NCBI GenBank assembly: GCA_902825215.1
Contig: LR782234.1
Span: 5,146,001 to 5,210,000, forward strand
Source: Pseudomonas fluorescens
Lineage (GTDB): Bacteria > Pseudomonadota > Gammaproteobacteria > Pseudomonadales > Pseudomonadaceae
Length of the DNA stretch: 64,000 nt
Reading direction: 5' to 3'
In this document: positions 26,362 to 35,449 of the stretch, piece after piece
How the letters are laid out: the number at the start of each line of letters is the position of its first letter
Numbering within the stretch: the stretch's first letter is position 1
Translations under genes and position numbers: made by a program
Notes under the pieces: generated by a model
Seen by the model: only the letters and a program-made list of their open reading frames with translations
Databases searched by the model: none
Told to the model about the DNA's origin: nothing

Positions 26362-27807
26362 ATGCAATTGATCTGGCTGCGCTGCGACTTGCGCCTACAT
26401 GACAACACCGCTCTGGCCGCCGCCGCTGCGCGCGGGCCGACGGTGGCCGTGTACCTGCTGAGTCCGCAGCAATGGCTGGAACATGACGACGCGCCGTGCA
26501 AGGTCGATTTCTGGTTGCGCAACCTCAGCGTCCTGAGCAAAAGCCTCGCCGCGCTGAACATTCCCTTGCTGATTCGCACCGCGACGCACTGGGATCAGGC
26601 GCCCGCTCAGTTGCTGAAGCTGTGCAAGGAGCTAGGGATTCAAGCAGTCCACGTCAACGAGGAATACGGCGTCCATGAAAGTCGCCGCGATGCCGCCGTC
26701 AGCCAAACCCTGAAAGCCGCAGGCATCGAATTCCACAGCTACCTTGATCAGTTGCTGTTCAAGCCCGGCACCGTGCTGACCAAGACCGACACCTATTTCC
26801 AGGTGTTCAGCCAGTTTCGCAAGGTCTGCTACGAACGCCTGCACCGCTCGTTGCCAGCGCTGATCAAGGCCCCCGGCAAACAAGCCGCGCTGCACATCAG
26901 CAGCGATCCGGTTCCGGCATCGATCAAGGGTTTCGCCACGCCGAGTGAAACCCTGCGAGCGCTGTGGCCGGCCGGTGAAGACGAAGCCCGCCGTCGCCTC
27001 GACAGTTTCACCGACGCGCAAATCGACTATTACCAGAGCGAGCGCGACTTCCCGGCCAAACCCGGCACCAGCCAGCTGTCTGCCTATCTGGCCGCCGGGG
27101 TGATCTCACCGCGTCAGTGCCTGCATGCCGCGCTGCACAGCAATCAGGGCGAGTTTGAAAGCGGCAAGGTCGGCGCGGTCACCTGGATCAACGAACTGCT
27201 CTGGCGCGAATTCTACAAACACATTCTGGTTGGCTATCCGCGCGTCTCGCGTCATCGCGCGTTTCGCCCGGAAACCGAAGCGCTGGCCTGGCGTGACGCG
27301 CCGGCCGAACTGGCCGCCTGGCAAGAGGCGCGCACCGGCCTGCCGATCATCGACGCGGCGATGCGCCAACTGCTTGAAACCGGCTGGATGCACAATCGCC
27401 TGCGCATGGTCGTGGCGATGTTTCTGACCAAAAACCTGCTGATTGACTGGCGCGAAGGCGAGCGCTTTTTCATGCGGCATCTGATCGACGGCGATCTGGC
27501 GGCGAACAACGGTGGCTGGCAGTGGAGCTCCTCGACCGGCACCGACTCGGCACCGTACTTCCGCATTTTCAATCCGCTGAGCCAGTCGGAAAAGTTCGAC
27601 AGCGAAGGCCTGTTCATCAAGCACTGGCTGCCGGAACTGGCCGGTCTGAACAAAAAAGATGTGCACAACCCGGCCAAGCTTGGTGGCTTGTTTGGCGTGG
27701 CGGATTACCCGGCGCCGATCGTCAACCTCAGCACCTCGCGCGAACGCGCCTTAGCCGCGTTCAAGAACCTGCCGTCGCGCCAGCCCGCCGGAGGCCGTGA
27801 TGAGTGA
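26362..27807 (+). CDS. phrB: Deoxyribodipyrimidine photolyase
   Basis: Light-driven repair of cyclobutane pyrimidine dimers in DNA. 481 aa from ATG 26362 (MQLIWLRCDLRLHDNTALAA), the usual photolyase N-terminus; another in-frame ATG lies at 26341, directly after the litR stop. FAD-binding C-domain motifs are present: TGLPIIDAAMRQLLETGWMH, HNRLRM and the WQWSSSTGTDSAPYFRIF block. E. coli PhrB is 472 aa. Overlaps the next gene by 8 bases. Confidence 0.95.
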   Translation: MQLIWLRCDLRLHDNTALAAAAARGPTVAVYLLSPQQWLEHDDAPCKVDFWLRNLSVLSKSLAALNIPLLIRTATHWDQAPAQLLKLCKELGIQAVHVNEEYGVHESRRDAAVSQTLKAAGIEFHSYLDQLLFKPGTVLTKTDTYFQVFSQFRKVCYERLHRSLPALIKAPGKQAALHISSDPVPASIKGFATPSETLRALWPAGEDEARRRLDSFTDAQIDYYQSERDFPAKPGTSQLSAYLAAGVISPRQCLHAALHSNQGEFESGKVGAVTWINELLWREFYKHILVGYPRVSRHRAFRPETEALAWRDAPAELAAWQEARTGLPIIDAAMRQLLETGWMHNRLRMVVAMFLTKNLLIDWREGERFFMRHLIDGDLAANNGGWQWSSSTGTDSAPYFRIFNPLSQSEKFDSEGLFIKHWLPELAGLNKKDVHNPAKLGGLFGVADYPAPIVNLSTSRERALAAFKNLPSRQPAGGRDE

Positions 27808-28222
27808 ATTCCTGCGCCGCTTCGCCGGGCAGTTTTCCACGTTGAACAAGGACAACCTGGAGCGCCTCGGCGAGCTGTACAGCCATGACATTCATTTCAC
27901 CGACCCATTGCACGAAGTGCAGGGCCTGCAACAGTTGCGCGGTTACTTCAACGAGCTGTACGCCAACGTCAGCGAGTTGCGCTTCGATTTTCACGGTTAT
28001 GACCAGATCGCGGACGGCGAAGGCTACTTGCGCTGGGTCATGAGTTATCGCCACCCGCGTCTGGCGAGCGGGCAAGTGATTCGCGTTAGCGGCTGCTCGC
28101 ATTTGCTGTGGCACGACAAGGTTTATCGCCATCGGGATTATTTCGATGCCGGGGCGCTGCTGTATGAGCATTTACCCGTATTGGGCCGGGTCATCGCCTG
28201 GCTAAAAAGGAGAATGGGATGA
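27800..28222 (+). CDS. NTF2-like (SnoaL fold) protein
   Basis: 140-aa protein with the nuclear-transport-factor-2 fold (FAGQFSTLNKDNLERLGELY, SHDIHFTDPLHEVQG). Such proteins are small enzymes or ligand binders; substrate unknown. ATG 27800 sits 6 bases after GGAGG and inside the end of phrB. Its stop overlaps the SDR start. A conserved member of the photolyase/CFA-synthase gene set. Confidence 0.85.
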   Translation: MSEFLRRFAGQFSTLNKDNLERLGELYSHDIHFTDPLHEVQGLQQLRGYFNELYANVSELRFDFHGYDQIADGEGYLRWVMSYRHPRLASGQVIRVSGCSHLLWHDKVYRHRDYFDAGALLYEHLPVLGRVIAWLKRRMG

Positions 28223-29001
28223 GTCGTACACCTCCACGGCGTTATTGGCTGACCGGTGCCAGCAGTGGCATCGGCGCGGCACTGGCTGAGGAAATTCTGA
28301 AAACCGGCGCGCACCTGGCGGTCAGTTCGCGGCAGATTGCGCCGCTGAAAGTCTTGTCGCAACGCTATCCGGGACAAGTGCTGGTGGTGCCGGGCGACCT
28401 GACCAACAGCCAGACCGTGCGCGAGATCGGCGAGCAGATCGCCGAAGACTGGGGCTCGCTGGATTCGGTGATCCTCAACGCCGGCACCTGTGAGTATGTC
28501 GACGCGAAACAGTTCGACTCGTCGATCATCGAGCACGTGGTGCGCACCAATCTGCTCGCCAGCAGCTACTGCATCGAAGCCGCCCTGCCCCTGCTGCGCA
28601 AAGGCACCGCGCCGCATCTGGTCGGTGTTGCCAGTTCGGTGACTTACCTGCCGCTGCCACGCGCCGAAGCCTATGGCGCGTCGAAGGCCGGCCTGCGTTA
28701 TTTGTTCGAATCACTGCGCATTGACCTGGCCGACGAAGGCATCGAAGTCACCGTGGTCAGCCCTGGTTTTGTCGATACGCCGCTGACCGCGAAAAACGAT
28801 TTCCCCATGCCGCTGAGCTGGCCTGTGGACAAGGCCGCGCGGCACATCTTCGCCAAGCTCAAGGACCGGCCACTGGAGATCGCCTTTCCGGCGCTGTTCA
28901 TGGCTGCGCTGTGGCCGCTGTCGAAGCTGCCGTCGCGTGTGCAACTGGCGATCGGCAAACGCATGGTGCGCAAATCTCCGCCATTGACGGACCCGACATG
29001 A
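28219..29001 (+). CDS. Short-chain dehydrogenase/reductase
   Basis: 260-aa NAD(P)-dependent oxidoreductase. Cofactor motif TGASSGIGAALAEEIL, NAGTCEY, and catalytic YGASK (Tyr-x-x-x-Lys). The C-terminal IGKRMVRKSPP tail is basic. Overlaps both neighbours (ATGA type at 28219 and 28998), so it is made in step with the FAD oxidoreductase. Homologous SDRs occur in the alpha-proteobacterial singlet-oxygen regulon (memory). Substrate unknown. Confidence 0.9.
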   Translation: MSRTPPRRYWLTGASSGIGAALAEEILKTGAHLAVSSRQIAPLKVLSQRYPGQVLVVPGDLTNSQTVREIGEQIAEDWGSLDSVILNAGTCEYVDAKQFDSSIIEHVVRTNLLASSYCIEAALPLLRKGTAPHLVGVASSVTYLPLPRAEAYGASKAGLRYLFESLRIDLADEGIEVTVVSPGFVDTPLTAKNDFPMPLSWPVDKAARHIFAKLKDRPLEIAFPALFMAALWPLSKLPSRVQLAIGKRMVRKSPPLTDPT

Positions 29002-30245
29002 AAATCGCCATCATCGGCAGCGGCATCGCCGGGCTGACCTGCGCCTACCTGCTCAATCGCCGCCACGACATCACGGTGTTCGAGGCCAGCGACTGGGTTG
29101 GCGGCCACACGCATACCGTGCCGGTGACCGTCGACGGGCGTGACTATGCGCTGGACACCGGTTTCATCGTTTTCAACGATTGGACCTACCCGAACTTTAT
29201 CCGCTTGCTCGGGCAGCTGGGCGTGGCGTTCAAACCGACCGAAATGAGTTTCTCGGTCAGCGATCCCGACACCGGTCTGGAATACAACGGCAACAACCTC
29301 AACAGTCTTTTCGCCCAGCGCAGCAATCTGTTGTCGCCGGGGTTCTGGGGCATGTTGCGCGACATTCTGCGCTTCAACAAAGAAGCCCAGCGCGACCTGC
29401 TCGAACTGCGCATCGCCGCCGATACCACGCTGGATGAATACCTCAAGGCCGGCGGCTACGGAGAGCGCTTCATCCTGCATTACATCGTGCCGATGGGCTC
29501 GGCGATCTGGTCGATGTCGATGGCGGAAATGCTCAATTTCCCGCTGCAGTTCTTTGTGCGCTTTTTCAAAAATCATGGACTGCTGTCGGTCAGCGACCGT
29601 CCGCAATGGCAAGTCATCGAGGGCGGTTCAAGCGCCTATATCGCGCCATTGACTGCTTCGTTCAAGGAACGCATTCGCACCAACTGCCCGGTCACCCGCG
29701 TCGATCGCGACACCCACGGCGTGGTCACTCACAGCCCGGCCGGCATCGAACACTTCGACCGCGTGGTGTTTGCCTGCCACAGCGATCAGGCACTGAAACT
29801 GCTGGCGACACCGAGTGACGCCGAACGGGCGATCCTCGGCGCCCTGCCCTACGCCGACAATGAAGTGGTGCTGCACACCGACACGCGCCTGCTGCCGACA
29901 CGCAAACTGGCGTGGGCGAGCTGGAACTACCGGCTCAGTGGCGCCGGCCACACCCACGCCGCCGTCACCTACGACATGAATATTCTGCAGGGCATTCAAA
30001 GCGACACGACGTTTTGCGTAAGCCTCAACCAGAGCGCCGGCATCAGTCCGGACAAGGTGCTCGCCCGCTACACCTACGCGCACCCGCAATTCAGCCTGGC
30101 GGCGGTCGCAGCACAGGAGCGCTGGGGCGAACTGGACGGCGCGCAGCACACGCATTATTGCGGCGCCTACTGGGCCAACGGTTTTCACGAGGACGGCGTG
30201 GTCAGCGGTTTGCGCGTGGCCGCCGCGTTCGGGGAAACCCTATGA
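28998..30245 (+). CDS. NAD(P)/FAD-dependent oxidoreductase (amine-oxidase fold)
   Basis: 415-aa flavoprotein. IAIIGSGIAGLTCAYLLNRR is the FAD-binding start, then FEASDWVGGHTHTV as in amine-oxidase/desaturase-like enzymes, and AYWANGFHEDGVVSGLRVA at the C-terminus. In this gene set it probably oxidises a fatty acyl chain modified by the downstream methyltransferase; that is inference. ATG 28998; the long upstream frame is a shadow of the SDR gene. Confidence 0.88.
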   Translation: MKIAIIGSGIAGLTCAYLLNRRHDITVFEASDWVGGHTHTVPVTVDGRDYALDTGFIVFNDWTYPNFIRLLGQLGVAFKPTEMSFSVSDPDTGLEYNGNNLNSLFAQRSNLLSPGFWGMLRDILRFNKEAQRDLLELRIAADTTLDEYLKAGGYGERFILHYIVPMGSAIWSMSMAEMLNFPLQFFVRFFKNHGLLSVSDRPQWQVIEGGSSAYIAPLTASFKERIRTNCPVTRVDRDTHGVVTHSPAGIEHFDRVVFACHSDQALKLLATPSDAERAILGALPYADNEVVLHTDTRLLPTRKLAWASWNYRLSGAGHTHAAVTYDMNILQGIQSDTTFCVSLNQSAGISPDKVLARYTYAHPQFSLAAVAAQERWGELDGAQHTHYCGAYWANGFHEDGVVSGLRVAAAFGETL

Positions 30246-31057
30246 ACAGCGCCCTGTACAGCGGCTGGATCGGCCACCGGCGCTTCTCGCCGCGCCGCCA
30301 TGAATTCCGCTACCGCATCGGTCTGCTGTATCTCGACCTGAGCGAACAGGACGCGGTGCTCGCCCTGTCGCCGCTGGCCGGGCGCAGTCGCTTCGCGCCG
30401 TTTTCCTTCCGCGAAACCGACTACCTCAAGGCCTTCACCGGCCAAGGCATGCGCCTGATCGATGCGGTGCGCCAGCAGGTCGGCGTGGCCATCGGGCATG
30501 AGCCGCAAGGTCCGATCTGCCTGCTGACCCAGGTGCGCAGTTGGGGCTTGTCGTTCAACCCGGTGAGTTTCTTTTATTGCCACGAGGCGGACGGGCAACT
30601 GGCGGCGATTGTCTGCGAAGTCACTAACACGCCGTGGCGCGAGCGCTATCACTACGTGCTGCCGGCGCGCGCACCGGTCAGTCTGGGCGATTTTCATCAG
30701 CACTTTGCCGTGGCCAAGGCTTTTCATGTGTCGCCGTTTTTGCCGCGCGATCTCGAATACCGCATGAGCTTCAGTCCCGCCGCGCAAAACCTCGGCGTGC
30801 ACATGGCCGACTGGCAGGGCGAGCAGAAACTGTTCGACGCCACGCTCAATCTGCAACGTGAACGCGTTGATCGACAGAGCCTGCATCGCTACCTGCGACG
30901 CTTTCCGTGGATGACCGCAAAAACCGCTTTGGCCATTTATTGGCAGGCGCTGCGCCTGTTGCTCAAGCGCGCGCCGATTTTCTCCCACCAGACTGCCGAC
31001 GGCAGCTTTCAAACCGCCACTGTGCCTCCCAAGGAGCACCGCCATGAAATCCTCTAG
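30242..31057 (+). CDS. DUF1365 family protein
   Basis: 271-aa protein of the DUF1365 family (FRYRIGLLYLDLSEQD; SWGLSFNPVSFFYCHE; EVTNTPWRERYHY). These almost always sit between an FAD oxidoreductase and a CFA-synthase-like methyltransferase, and are thought to take part in fatty-acyl modification. Overlaps the upstream gene by 4 bases and the downstream one by 14. Confidence 0.9.
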   Translation: MNSALYSGWIGHRRFSPRRHEFRYRIGLLYLDLSEQDAVLALSPLAGRSRFAPFSFRETDYLKAFTGQGMRLIDAVRQQVGVAIGHEPQGPICLLTQVRSWGLSFNPVSFFYCHEADGQLAAIVCEVTNTPWRERYHYVLPARAPVSLGDFHQHFAVAKAFHVSPFLPRDLEYRMSFSPAAQNLGVHMADWQGEQKLFDATLNLQRERVDRQSLHRYLRRFPWMTAKTALAIYWQALRLLLKRAPIFSHQTADGSFQTATVPPKEHRHEIL

Positions 31058-32309
31058 TCTGTCGGCCGGTTGGCTCAGCACCAACGGTTTGACCGGTTCG
31101 CTGTTGCGCCGTGGCGTCTTGCGCCAATTGAGCCTGCTTAAACACGGACAACTGCTGGTGGTTGAGGATGGCGAACGCCTGCTGTTCGGCACCCCGGGCA
31201 GCTCGCTGCTGGGGGAAATTCACGTCAACGATCCTGCGCTCTGGGGCATGGTCGCCGGCAACGGTTCGATTGGCGCTGGCGAAGCGTTCATTCACGGCTA
31301 TTGGAGCTCGCCGGATCTGACCGCAGTGGTGCGCGTGTTCGTCAGCAACCTCGACGTGCTCGATGCGATGGAGGGCGGCCTGGCGCGCATCAGTCGGCCG
31401 TTGGTGCAAGGTCTGCACTGGCTCAACCGCAACACGCGCAAGGGTTCACAGAAAAACATCGCCGCGCACTACGACCTGGGCAACGACCTGTTCGAGCAGT
31501 TTCTCGACCCGACCATGATGTACTCGGCCGGGCAATTCCTGCGCCCCGACGACAGCCTCGAACAGGCGCAACTGAACAAACTGCAACGCATCTGCCAGAA
31601 GCTCGCCCTGCAACCCGGCGACCACTTGCTGGAGATCGGCACCGGCTGGGGCAGCATGGCGCTTTACGCCGCGCAGCATTACGGCTGCCGCGTGACCACC
31701 ACGACCCTGTCGAAAGAGCAGTATGCGTTTACCGCGCAACGCATCGAACAACTGGGCTTGCAAGACCGCGTCACGTTGTTGCTGCAAGACTATCGCGACC
31801 TCACCGGGCAGTACGACAAACTGGTGTCGATCGAAATGATCGAAGCAGTCGGCCATCGCTTCCTGCCGACCTATTTCAAGCAGTGCGCGCAGTTGCTCAA
31901 AAGCAACGGCCTGATGCTGATCCAGGCCATCACCATTCGTGAGCAGCGCTACGAACAGGCCTGCCGCAGCGTGGATTTCATTCAGCGCTACATTTTCCCC
32001 GGCGGCGCCTTGCCCAGCGTGCAGAAGATGCTCGATGTGGTCAGCCGCGACACCGACATGAACCTGCTGCACATGGAAGATTTTGGCCTGCACTACGCGC
32101 GGACCCTGCGCCTGTGGCACGAAAACTTTCGTCAGGCCCACGGTCGTTTGACTGAGCTTGGCTACGACGATTATTTTCTGCGTTTGTGGGAGTTCTATCT
32201 GTGCTACTGCGAGGGCGGCTTTCTCGAGCGTGCGATTGGCACCGCGCAATTGGTGCTGGCCAAACCGGCGGCAATCACCGCGCCGCTGCTAGGGCGCTTC
32301 GATGCTTAA
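31044..32309 (+). CDS. Cyclopropane-fatty-acyl-phospholipid synthase-like methyltransferase
   Basis: SAM-dependent enzyme that methylates or methylenates double bonds of membrane phospholipid acyl chains. 421 aa. After an N-terminal lipid-binding domain, the catalytic part begins with NIAAHYDLGNDLFEQFLDP; SAM loop LLEIGTGWGSMALYAAQHYG; SIEMIEAVGH and the C-terminal FRQAHGRL...YLCYCEGGF are diagnostic of the family. It may make cyclopropane, methyl-branched or furan-precursor lipids. Separate from any housekeeping cfa, which is not in this window. Confidence 0.93.
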   Translation: MKSSSLSAGWLSTNGLTGSLLRRGVLRQLSLLKHGQLLVVEDGERLLFGTPGSSLLGEIHVNDPALWGMVAGNGSIGAGEAFIHGYWSSPDLTAVVRVFVSNLDVLDAMEGGLARISRPLVQGLHWLNRNTRKGSQKNIAAHYDLGNDLFEQFLDPTMMYSAGQFLRPDDSLEQAQLNKLQRICQKLALQPGDHLLEIGTGWGSMALYAAQHYGCRVTTTTLSKEQYAFTAQRIEQLGLQDRVTLLLQDYRDLTGQYDKLVSIEMIEAVGHRFLPTYFKQCAQLLKSNGLMLIQAITIREQRYEQACRSVDFIQRYIFPGGALPSVQKMLDVVSRDTDMNLLHMEDFGLHYARTLRLWHENFRQAHGRLTELGYDDYFLRLWEFYLCYCEGGFLERAIGTAQLVLAKPAAITAPLLGRFDA

Positions 32310-32793
32310 AAATGTCGCCAACGCCGTGCTGTTCCAGCTCGGCTGGCTGACCTGCGTGATCGGCGGCAACAGTTTGTGGTTGCTGCTGGCATTGGCGGTG
32401 TTGGTGATTCATTTGCGCTGGGTCAGCAGTTGGGCGGCCGAGGGGCGTCTGGTGCTCAGTGTGGTGATTGTCGGCACCGCGCTGGACAGCGTTTTGCGCG
32501 CCTTGGGCGTGTTCGAGTTCAGCGATCAGTCGCCGCTGATTCCGCTGTGGCTGATGTTGCTCTGGGCCTTGCTGGCGACGACGTTGCGCCATTGTCTGCA
32601 ATGGAGTGCTCGGCCGTGGTGGCTGGCCAGCGCGCTGGGCGCGGTCGGCGGTGCACTGTCGTATTACGCGGGCGGGCGTCTGGCCGGGGTGCAATTTCCC
32701 TACGGCGAATGGCCGACGCTGATCGGTATCGCTGTGCTGTGGGCGCTGGTGTTTCCGTTGCTGCACGCGATGGCCCGGCGCCTGGCGCAGTGA
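32302..32793 (+). CDS. DUF2878 family membrane protein
   Basis: 163-aa inner-membrane protein with about five hydrophobic segments, of the DUF2878 family; function unknown. It overlaps the CFA-like gene by 8 bases and is the last gene of the operon. Its constant company with lipid-modifying genes suggests a membrane-related role. Confidence 0.82.
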   Translation: MLKNVANAVLFQLGWLTCVIGGNSLWLLLALAVLVIHLRWVSSWAAEGRLVLSVVIVGTALDSVLRALGVFEFSDQSPLIPLWLMLLWALLATTLRHCLQWSARPWWLASALGAVGGALSYYAGGRLAGVQFPYGEWPTLIGIAVLWALVFPLLHAMARRLAQ

Positions 32794-32845
32794 GCGTCTG
32801 TCAGCGCATTCACACGCACAGCGGCCGCTGCCTTACACTGGCGCC

Positions 32846-33151
32846 ATGAAAACCATCCCTCACCAACAAATCGCCGAACCGGCGGTCACTTGCTCGACCT
32901 GCGCCGCCTGCTGTTGCCAGCTCGAAGTCATGCTGATCACCGACACGGGCGTGCCTGAGCGTTTTATCGATACCGATGAGTGGGGCGGCGAAGTCATGCT
33001 GCGTCTGGACGACGGCTGGTGCGCGGCACTGGATCGCGACAGCATGATGTGCACGATCTACGAAAAACGCCCGTTGATCTGCCGCGAATTCGAAATGGGT
33101 GCGCCGGAGTGCATCGAGGAACGGCGCGGCATTGCTACCGCCTACCGCTGA
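32846..33151 (+). CDS. YkgJ family cysteine cluster protein
   Basis: 101-aa protein with the Cys pattern of the YkgJ/UPF0153 family: CSTCAACCC at residues 16-24, then CAALDRDSMMC and CREFEMGAPEC. Likely binds zinc or an iron-sulfur cluster; role unknown. It follows the LitR operon after a 52-base gap and may or may not belong to it. Confidence 0.85.
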   Translation: MKTIPHQQIAEPAVTCSTCAACCCQLEVMLITDTGVPERFIDTDEWGGEVMLRLDDGWCAALDRDSMMCTIYEKRPLICREFEMGAPECIEERRGIATAYR

Positions 33152-33172
33152 TTTTCAAACACCACATACCAA

Positions 33173-33261
33173 TGTAGGAGTGAGCCTGCTCGCGATAGCG
33201 GAGTGTCAGCCAAAAATTGTTCGGCTGACACTCCGCTATCGCGAGCAGGCTCACTCCTACA
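33173..33261. repeat. REP doublet with 39-base perfect arms
   Basis: TGTAGGAGTGAGCCTGCTCG... The left arm (33173-33211) and the right arm (33223-33261) are exact reverse complements around an 11-base loop (AAAAATTGTTC). Unlike the other doublets, the region between the two REP cores is itself fully paired. Confidence 0.88.
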
Positions 33262-33279
33262 AGGGGAGCTGCGTAGTGG

Positions 33280-33798
33280 TTAGAGCGGCATCGTGTAATG
33301 CAGCGCGTAACTCTCTACGCCATCGTTGTCGCTGGACAAACCGGCGTTGGAATAGTGCGTCGCACGAATCCCGACTTCATGCCCGCCATTGAAGCGCAGG
33401 CCGAAACCGATGCGGTCTTCGAACTGGAAGGAACCGCCCAGTTTGTTGCTTTCATATTCGGTGTTGGAGAAGAACGCCGCGCCGATACCCGCCTCAACGT
33501 ACGGCTTGACCGACTGGCCGGCAAACTCGTAAACAAATACAGGCGAGAACGACAGGCTGTTGTTGCTGGAAGTCTTGTCACCTTCCCAGTAGGTGTAAGC
33601 GCCACTCCAGTAGCCGGTCAGGCGACCGACGTCGCTCTGCAGCCAGCTCTTGTCCCAGTCGAAATTCATGCCCAGGCGATAAGTCATGGTCGAATCGCTG
33701 GTACCGCCAACGGCGAATTCAACGCCAGCGGCTTGTGCAGAAATGCTTTGCCCCATCAGTGCGGCCGCAATCGCGGCCAAGCAGAATAGTCGCTTCAC
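33280..33798 (-). CDS. pagL: Lipid A 3-O-deacylase
   Basis: Outer-membrane beta-barrel enzyme that removes the 3-O acyl chain of lipid A. 172-aa precursor with a signal peptide ending SAQA. The catalytic His-x-Ser appears as ATHYSNAGL near residues 147-155, followed by the acidic NDGVES. Alternating hydrophobic strands and the terminal aromatic-rich strand (YALHYTMPL) fit an eight-stranded barrel. In P. aeruginosa pagL is in the same place (PA4661, memory). Confidence 0.88.
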   Translation of the reverse strand: MKRLFCLAAIAAALMGQSISAQAAGVEFAVGGTSDSTMTYRLGMNFDWDKSWLQSDVGRLTGYWSGAYTYWEGDKTSSNNSLSFSPVFVYEFAGQSVKPYVEAGIGAAFFSNTEYESNKLGGSFQFEDRIGFGLRFNGGHEVGIRATHYSNAGLSSDNDGVESYALHYTMPL

Positions 33799-33909
33799 TT
33801 TGAAACTTCCTTTTCCGGAACGATCGTTTGGTTTTTAGTTGCTGCTGTCGCTATAGAAATCTGCGCTCGAACAGAAGTTCAGCTTATTTCGACTTATTTC
33901 ACATTTTTT

Positions 33910-34701
33910 TTACAAGTCGAAGTTTTGCACATCAGCGGCGGGTTGGCCCAGCAGCGGCAGGATTTTTCTGAAGGACACCGGATCAGCGCTGGTCCAGAAC
34001 TTCACAGCCTGGCTTGGGCCTGCGGCAAGCAGATCACGTTCACCGAGCAACCGTTGCAGTTGCCGCGCCACTGCCGCACCGGTATCGATCAGGCTGATAT
34101 CGTCGCCGATCATTGTCTTTAACAGCGGCTTCAGGAAAGGATAATGCGTGCAGCCGAGAATTATCGTATCGCAGCCCTGGGCCAATAAGGGCGCGACATA
34201 GCCTTGCAATAAAATGCGCAGTTGCGCGCTGTGCAAGTCACCGTTTTCAATCAGCTCTACCAGCCCCGGGCACGGCTGAGTGATGACCTTCACGTCAGCC
34301 GCAAAGCGATCAAGCAGCGCGGCGAACTTGGCGCTCTGCAGGGTGCCCGTGGTGGCCAGCACGCCGACCACACCGCTACGGGTTGCGGCGGCAGCAGGTT
34401 TGACCGCCGGCTCCATGCCGACAATCGGCCACTCGGGGAAGTCCCGGCGCAGATCGGCCACACCGGCAACGGTCGCGGTATTGCACGCCAGCACCAGCGC
34501 CTTGGCGCCCTGCTCGCGGAAAAACCCGGCCATCGCACTGCAGCGCTGGCGGATGAATTCCGGGGTTTTTTCACCATAGGGAATGTGCCCGCAATCGCCG
34601 ACATAAAGCAGCGACTCGTTGGGTAGCAAGCGCTGGATTTCCGCCAGTACCGACAAGCCGCCGACACCGGAATCGAACACGCCGATCGGCGCTTCACGCA
34701 T
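33910..34701 (-). CDS. murI: Glutamate racemase
   Basis: Makes D-glutamate for peptidoglycan. 263 aa. IGVFDSGVGGLSVL at the N-terminus and the two catalytic cysteines in ACNTATV and GCTHYPFL. ATG 34701 overlaps the end of moeB by 8 bases, so the gene belongs to the hemA-prfA-prmC-moeB-murI series. Confidence 0.95.
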   Translation of the reverse strand: MREAPIGVFDSGVGGLSVLAEIQRLLPNESLLYVGDCGHIPYGEKTPEFIRQRCSAMAGFFREQGAKALVLACNTATVAGVADLRRDFPEWPIVGMEPAVKPAAAATRSGVVGVLATTGTLQSAKFAALLDRFAADVKVITQPCPGLVELIENGDLHSAQLRILLQGYVAPLLAQGCDTIILGCTHYPFLKPLLKTMIGDDISLIDTGAAVARQLQRLLGERDLLAAGPSQAVKFWTSADPVSFRKILPLLGQPAADVQNFDL

Positions 34702-35449
34702 GGCGCGAACCACAGACACTGCAGCCCGGATCACGCTTGACGCGCAATTCGCGAAAACGCGAACCGAGCGCATCGATCAGCAGCAGGCGTCCCACCAGCG
34801 GTTCACCGAAACCGACCAGCATCTTCAACGCCTCCAGTGCTTGCAGACTGCCGACCAGACCTACCAGCGGCCCGACCACGCCGGCCTCGCTGCAAGTCAG
34901 TTCGGCCTCGCTGCCATGCCCGTACAGACAGTGATAACACGGGCTCTCGGCACGCCGCGGATCGAACACCGACAACTGCCCTTCCAGGCGAATCGCCGCG
35001 CCGCTGACCAGCGGTTTACCCGCCGCTACGCACGCCGCATTGACGGCCTCGCGGGTGGAAAAGTTATCCGAACAGTCGAGGACCAGATCCACCGCCGTCA
35101 CCGCCGCCGCCAGAGAATCCTCGTCGAGCGCCTGACGGTGGGCAATCAGCTGAATCTCGGGGTTGATCGCGCCCAGGCGCTTGAGTGCCGAATCGACCTT
35201 GCTCATGCCGACACTGTCGGTGTCATGAATGATTTGCCGTTGCAGATTGGTCAGGTCGACCGTGTCGAAATCCGCCAGATGCAACTCCCCGACCCCGGCG
35301 GCGGCCAGATACAACGCCACCGGCGCACCGAGACCGCCAAGGCCGACAATCAACACGCGACTGTCCTTGAGCTTCAGTTGCCCGTCGATGTCGATGTGTT
35401 GCAGCAGAATCTGCCGGCTGTAGCGCAGCAATTCCTGATCATTCAGCAC
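34694..35449 (-). CDS. moeB: MoeB/ThiF family adenylyltransferase
   Basis: ATP-dependent activating enzyme of the E1-like family; MoeB adenylates the C-terminus of MoaD in molybdopterin synthesis. 251 aa. ATP/Rossmann motif LIVGLGGLGAPVALYLAAAG, and zinc cysteines in CYHCLYG and CSVCG. It could instead or also serve ThiS-like sulfur carriers. Overlaps murI downstream and prmC upstream (7 bases). Confidence 0.9.
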   Translation of the reverse strand: MLNDQELLRYSRQILLQHIDIDGQLKLKDSRVLIVGLGGLGAPVALYLAAAGVGELHLADFDTVDLTNLQRQIIHDTDSVGMSKVDSALKRLGAINPEIQLIAHRQALDEDSLAAAVTAVDLVLDCSDNFSTREAVNAACVAAGKPLVSGAAIRLEGQLSVFDPRRAESPCYHCLYGHGSEAELTCSEAGVVGPLVGLVGSLQALEALKMLVGFGEPLVGRLLLIDALGSRFRELRVKRDPGCSVCGSRHA

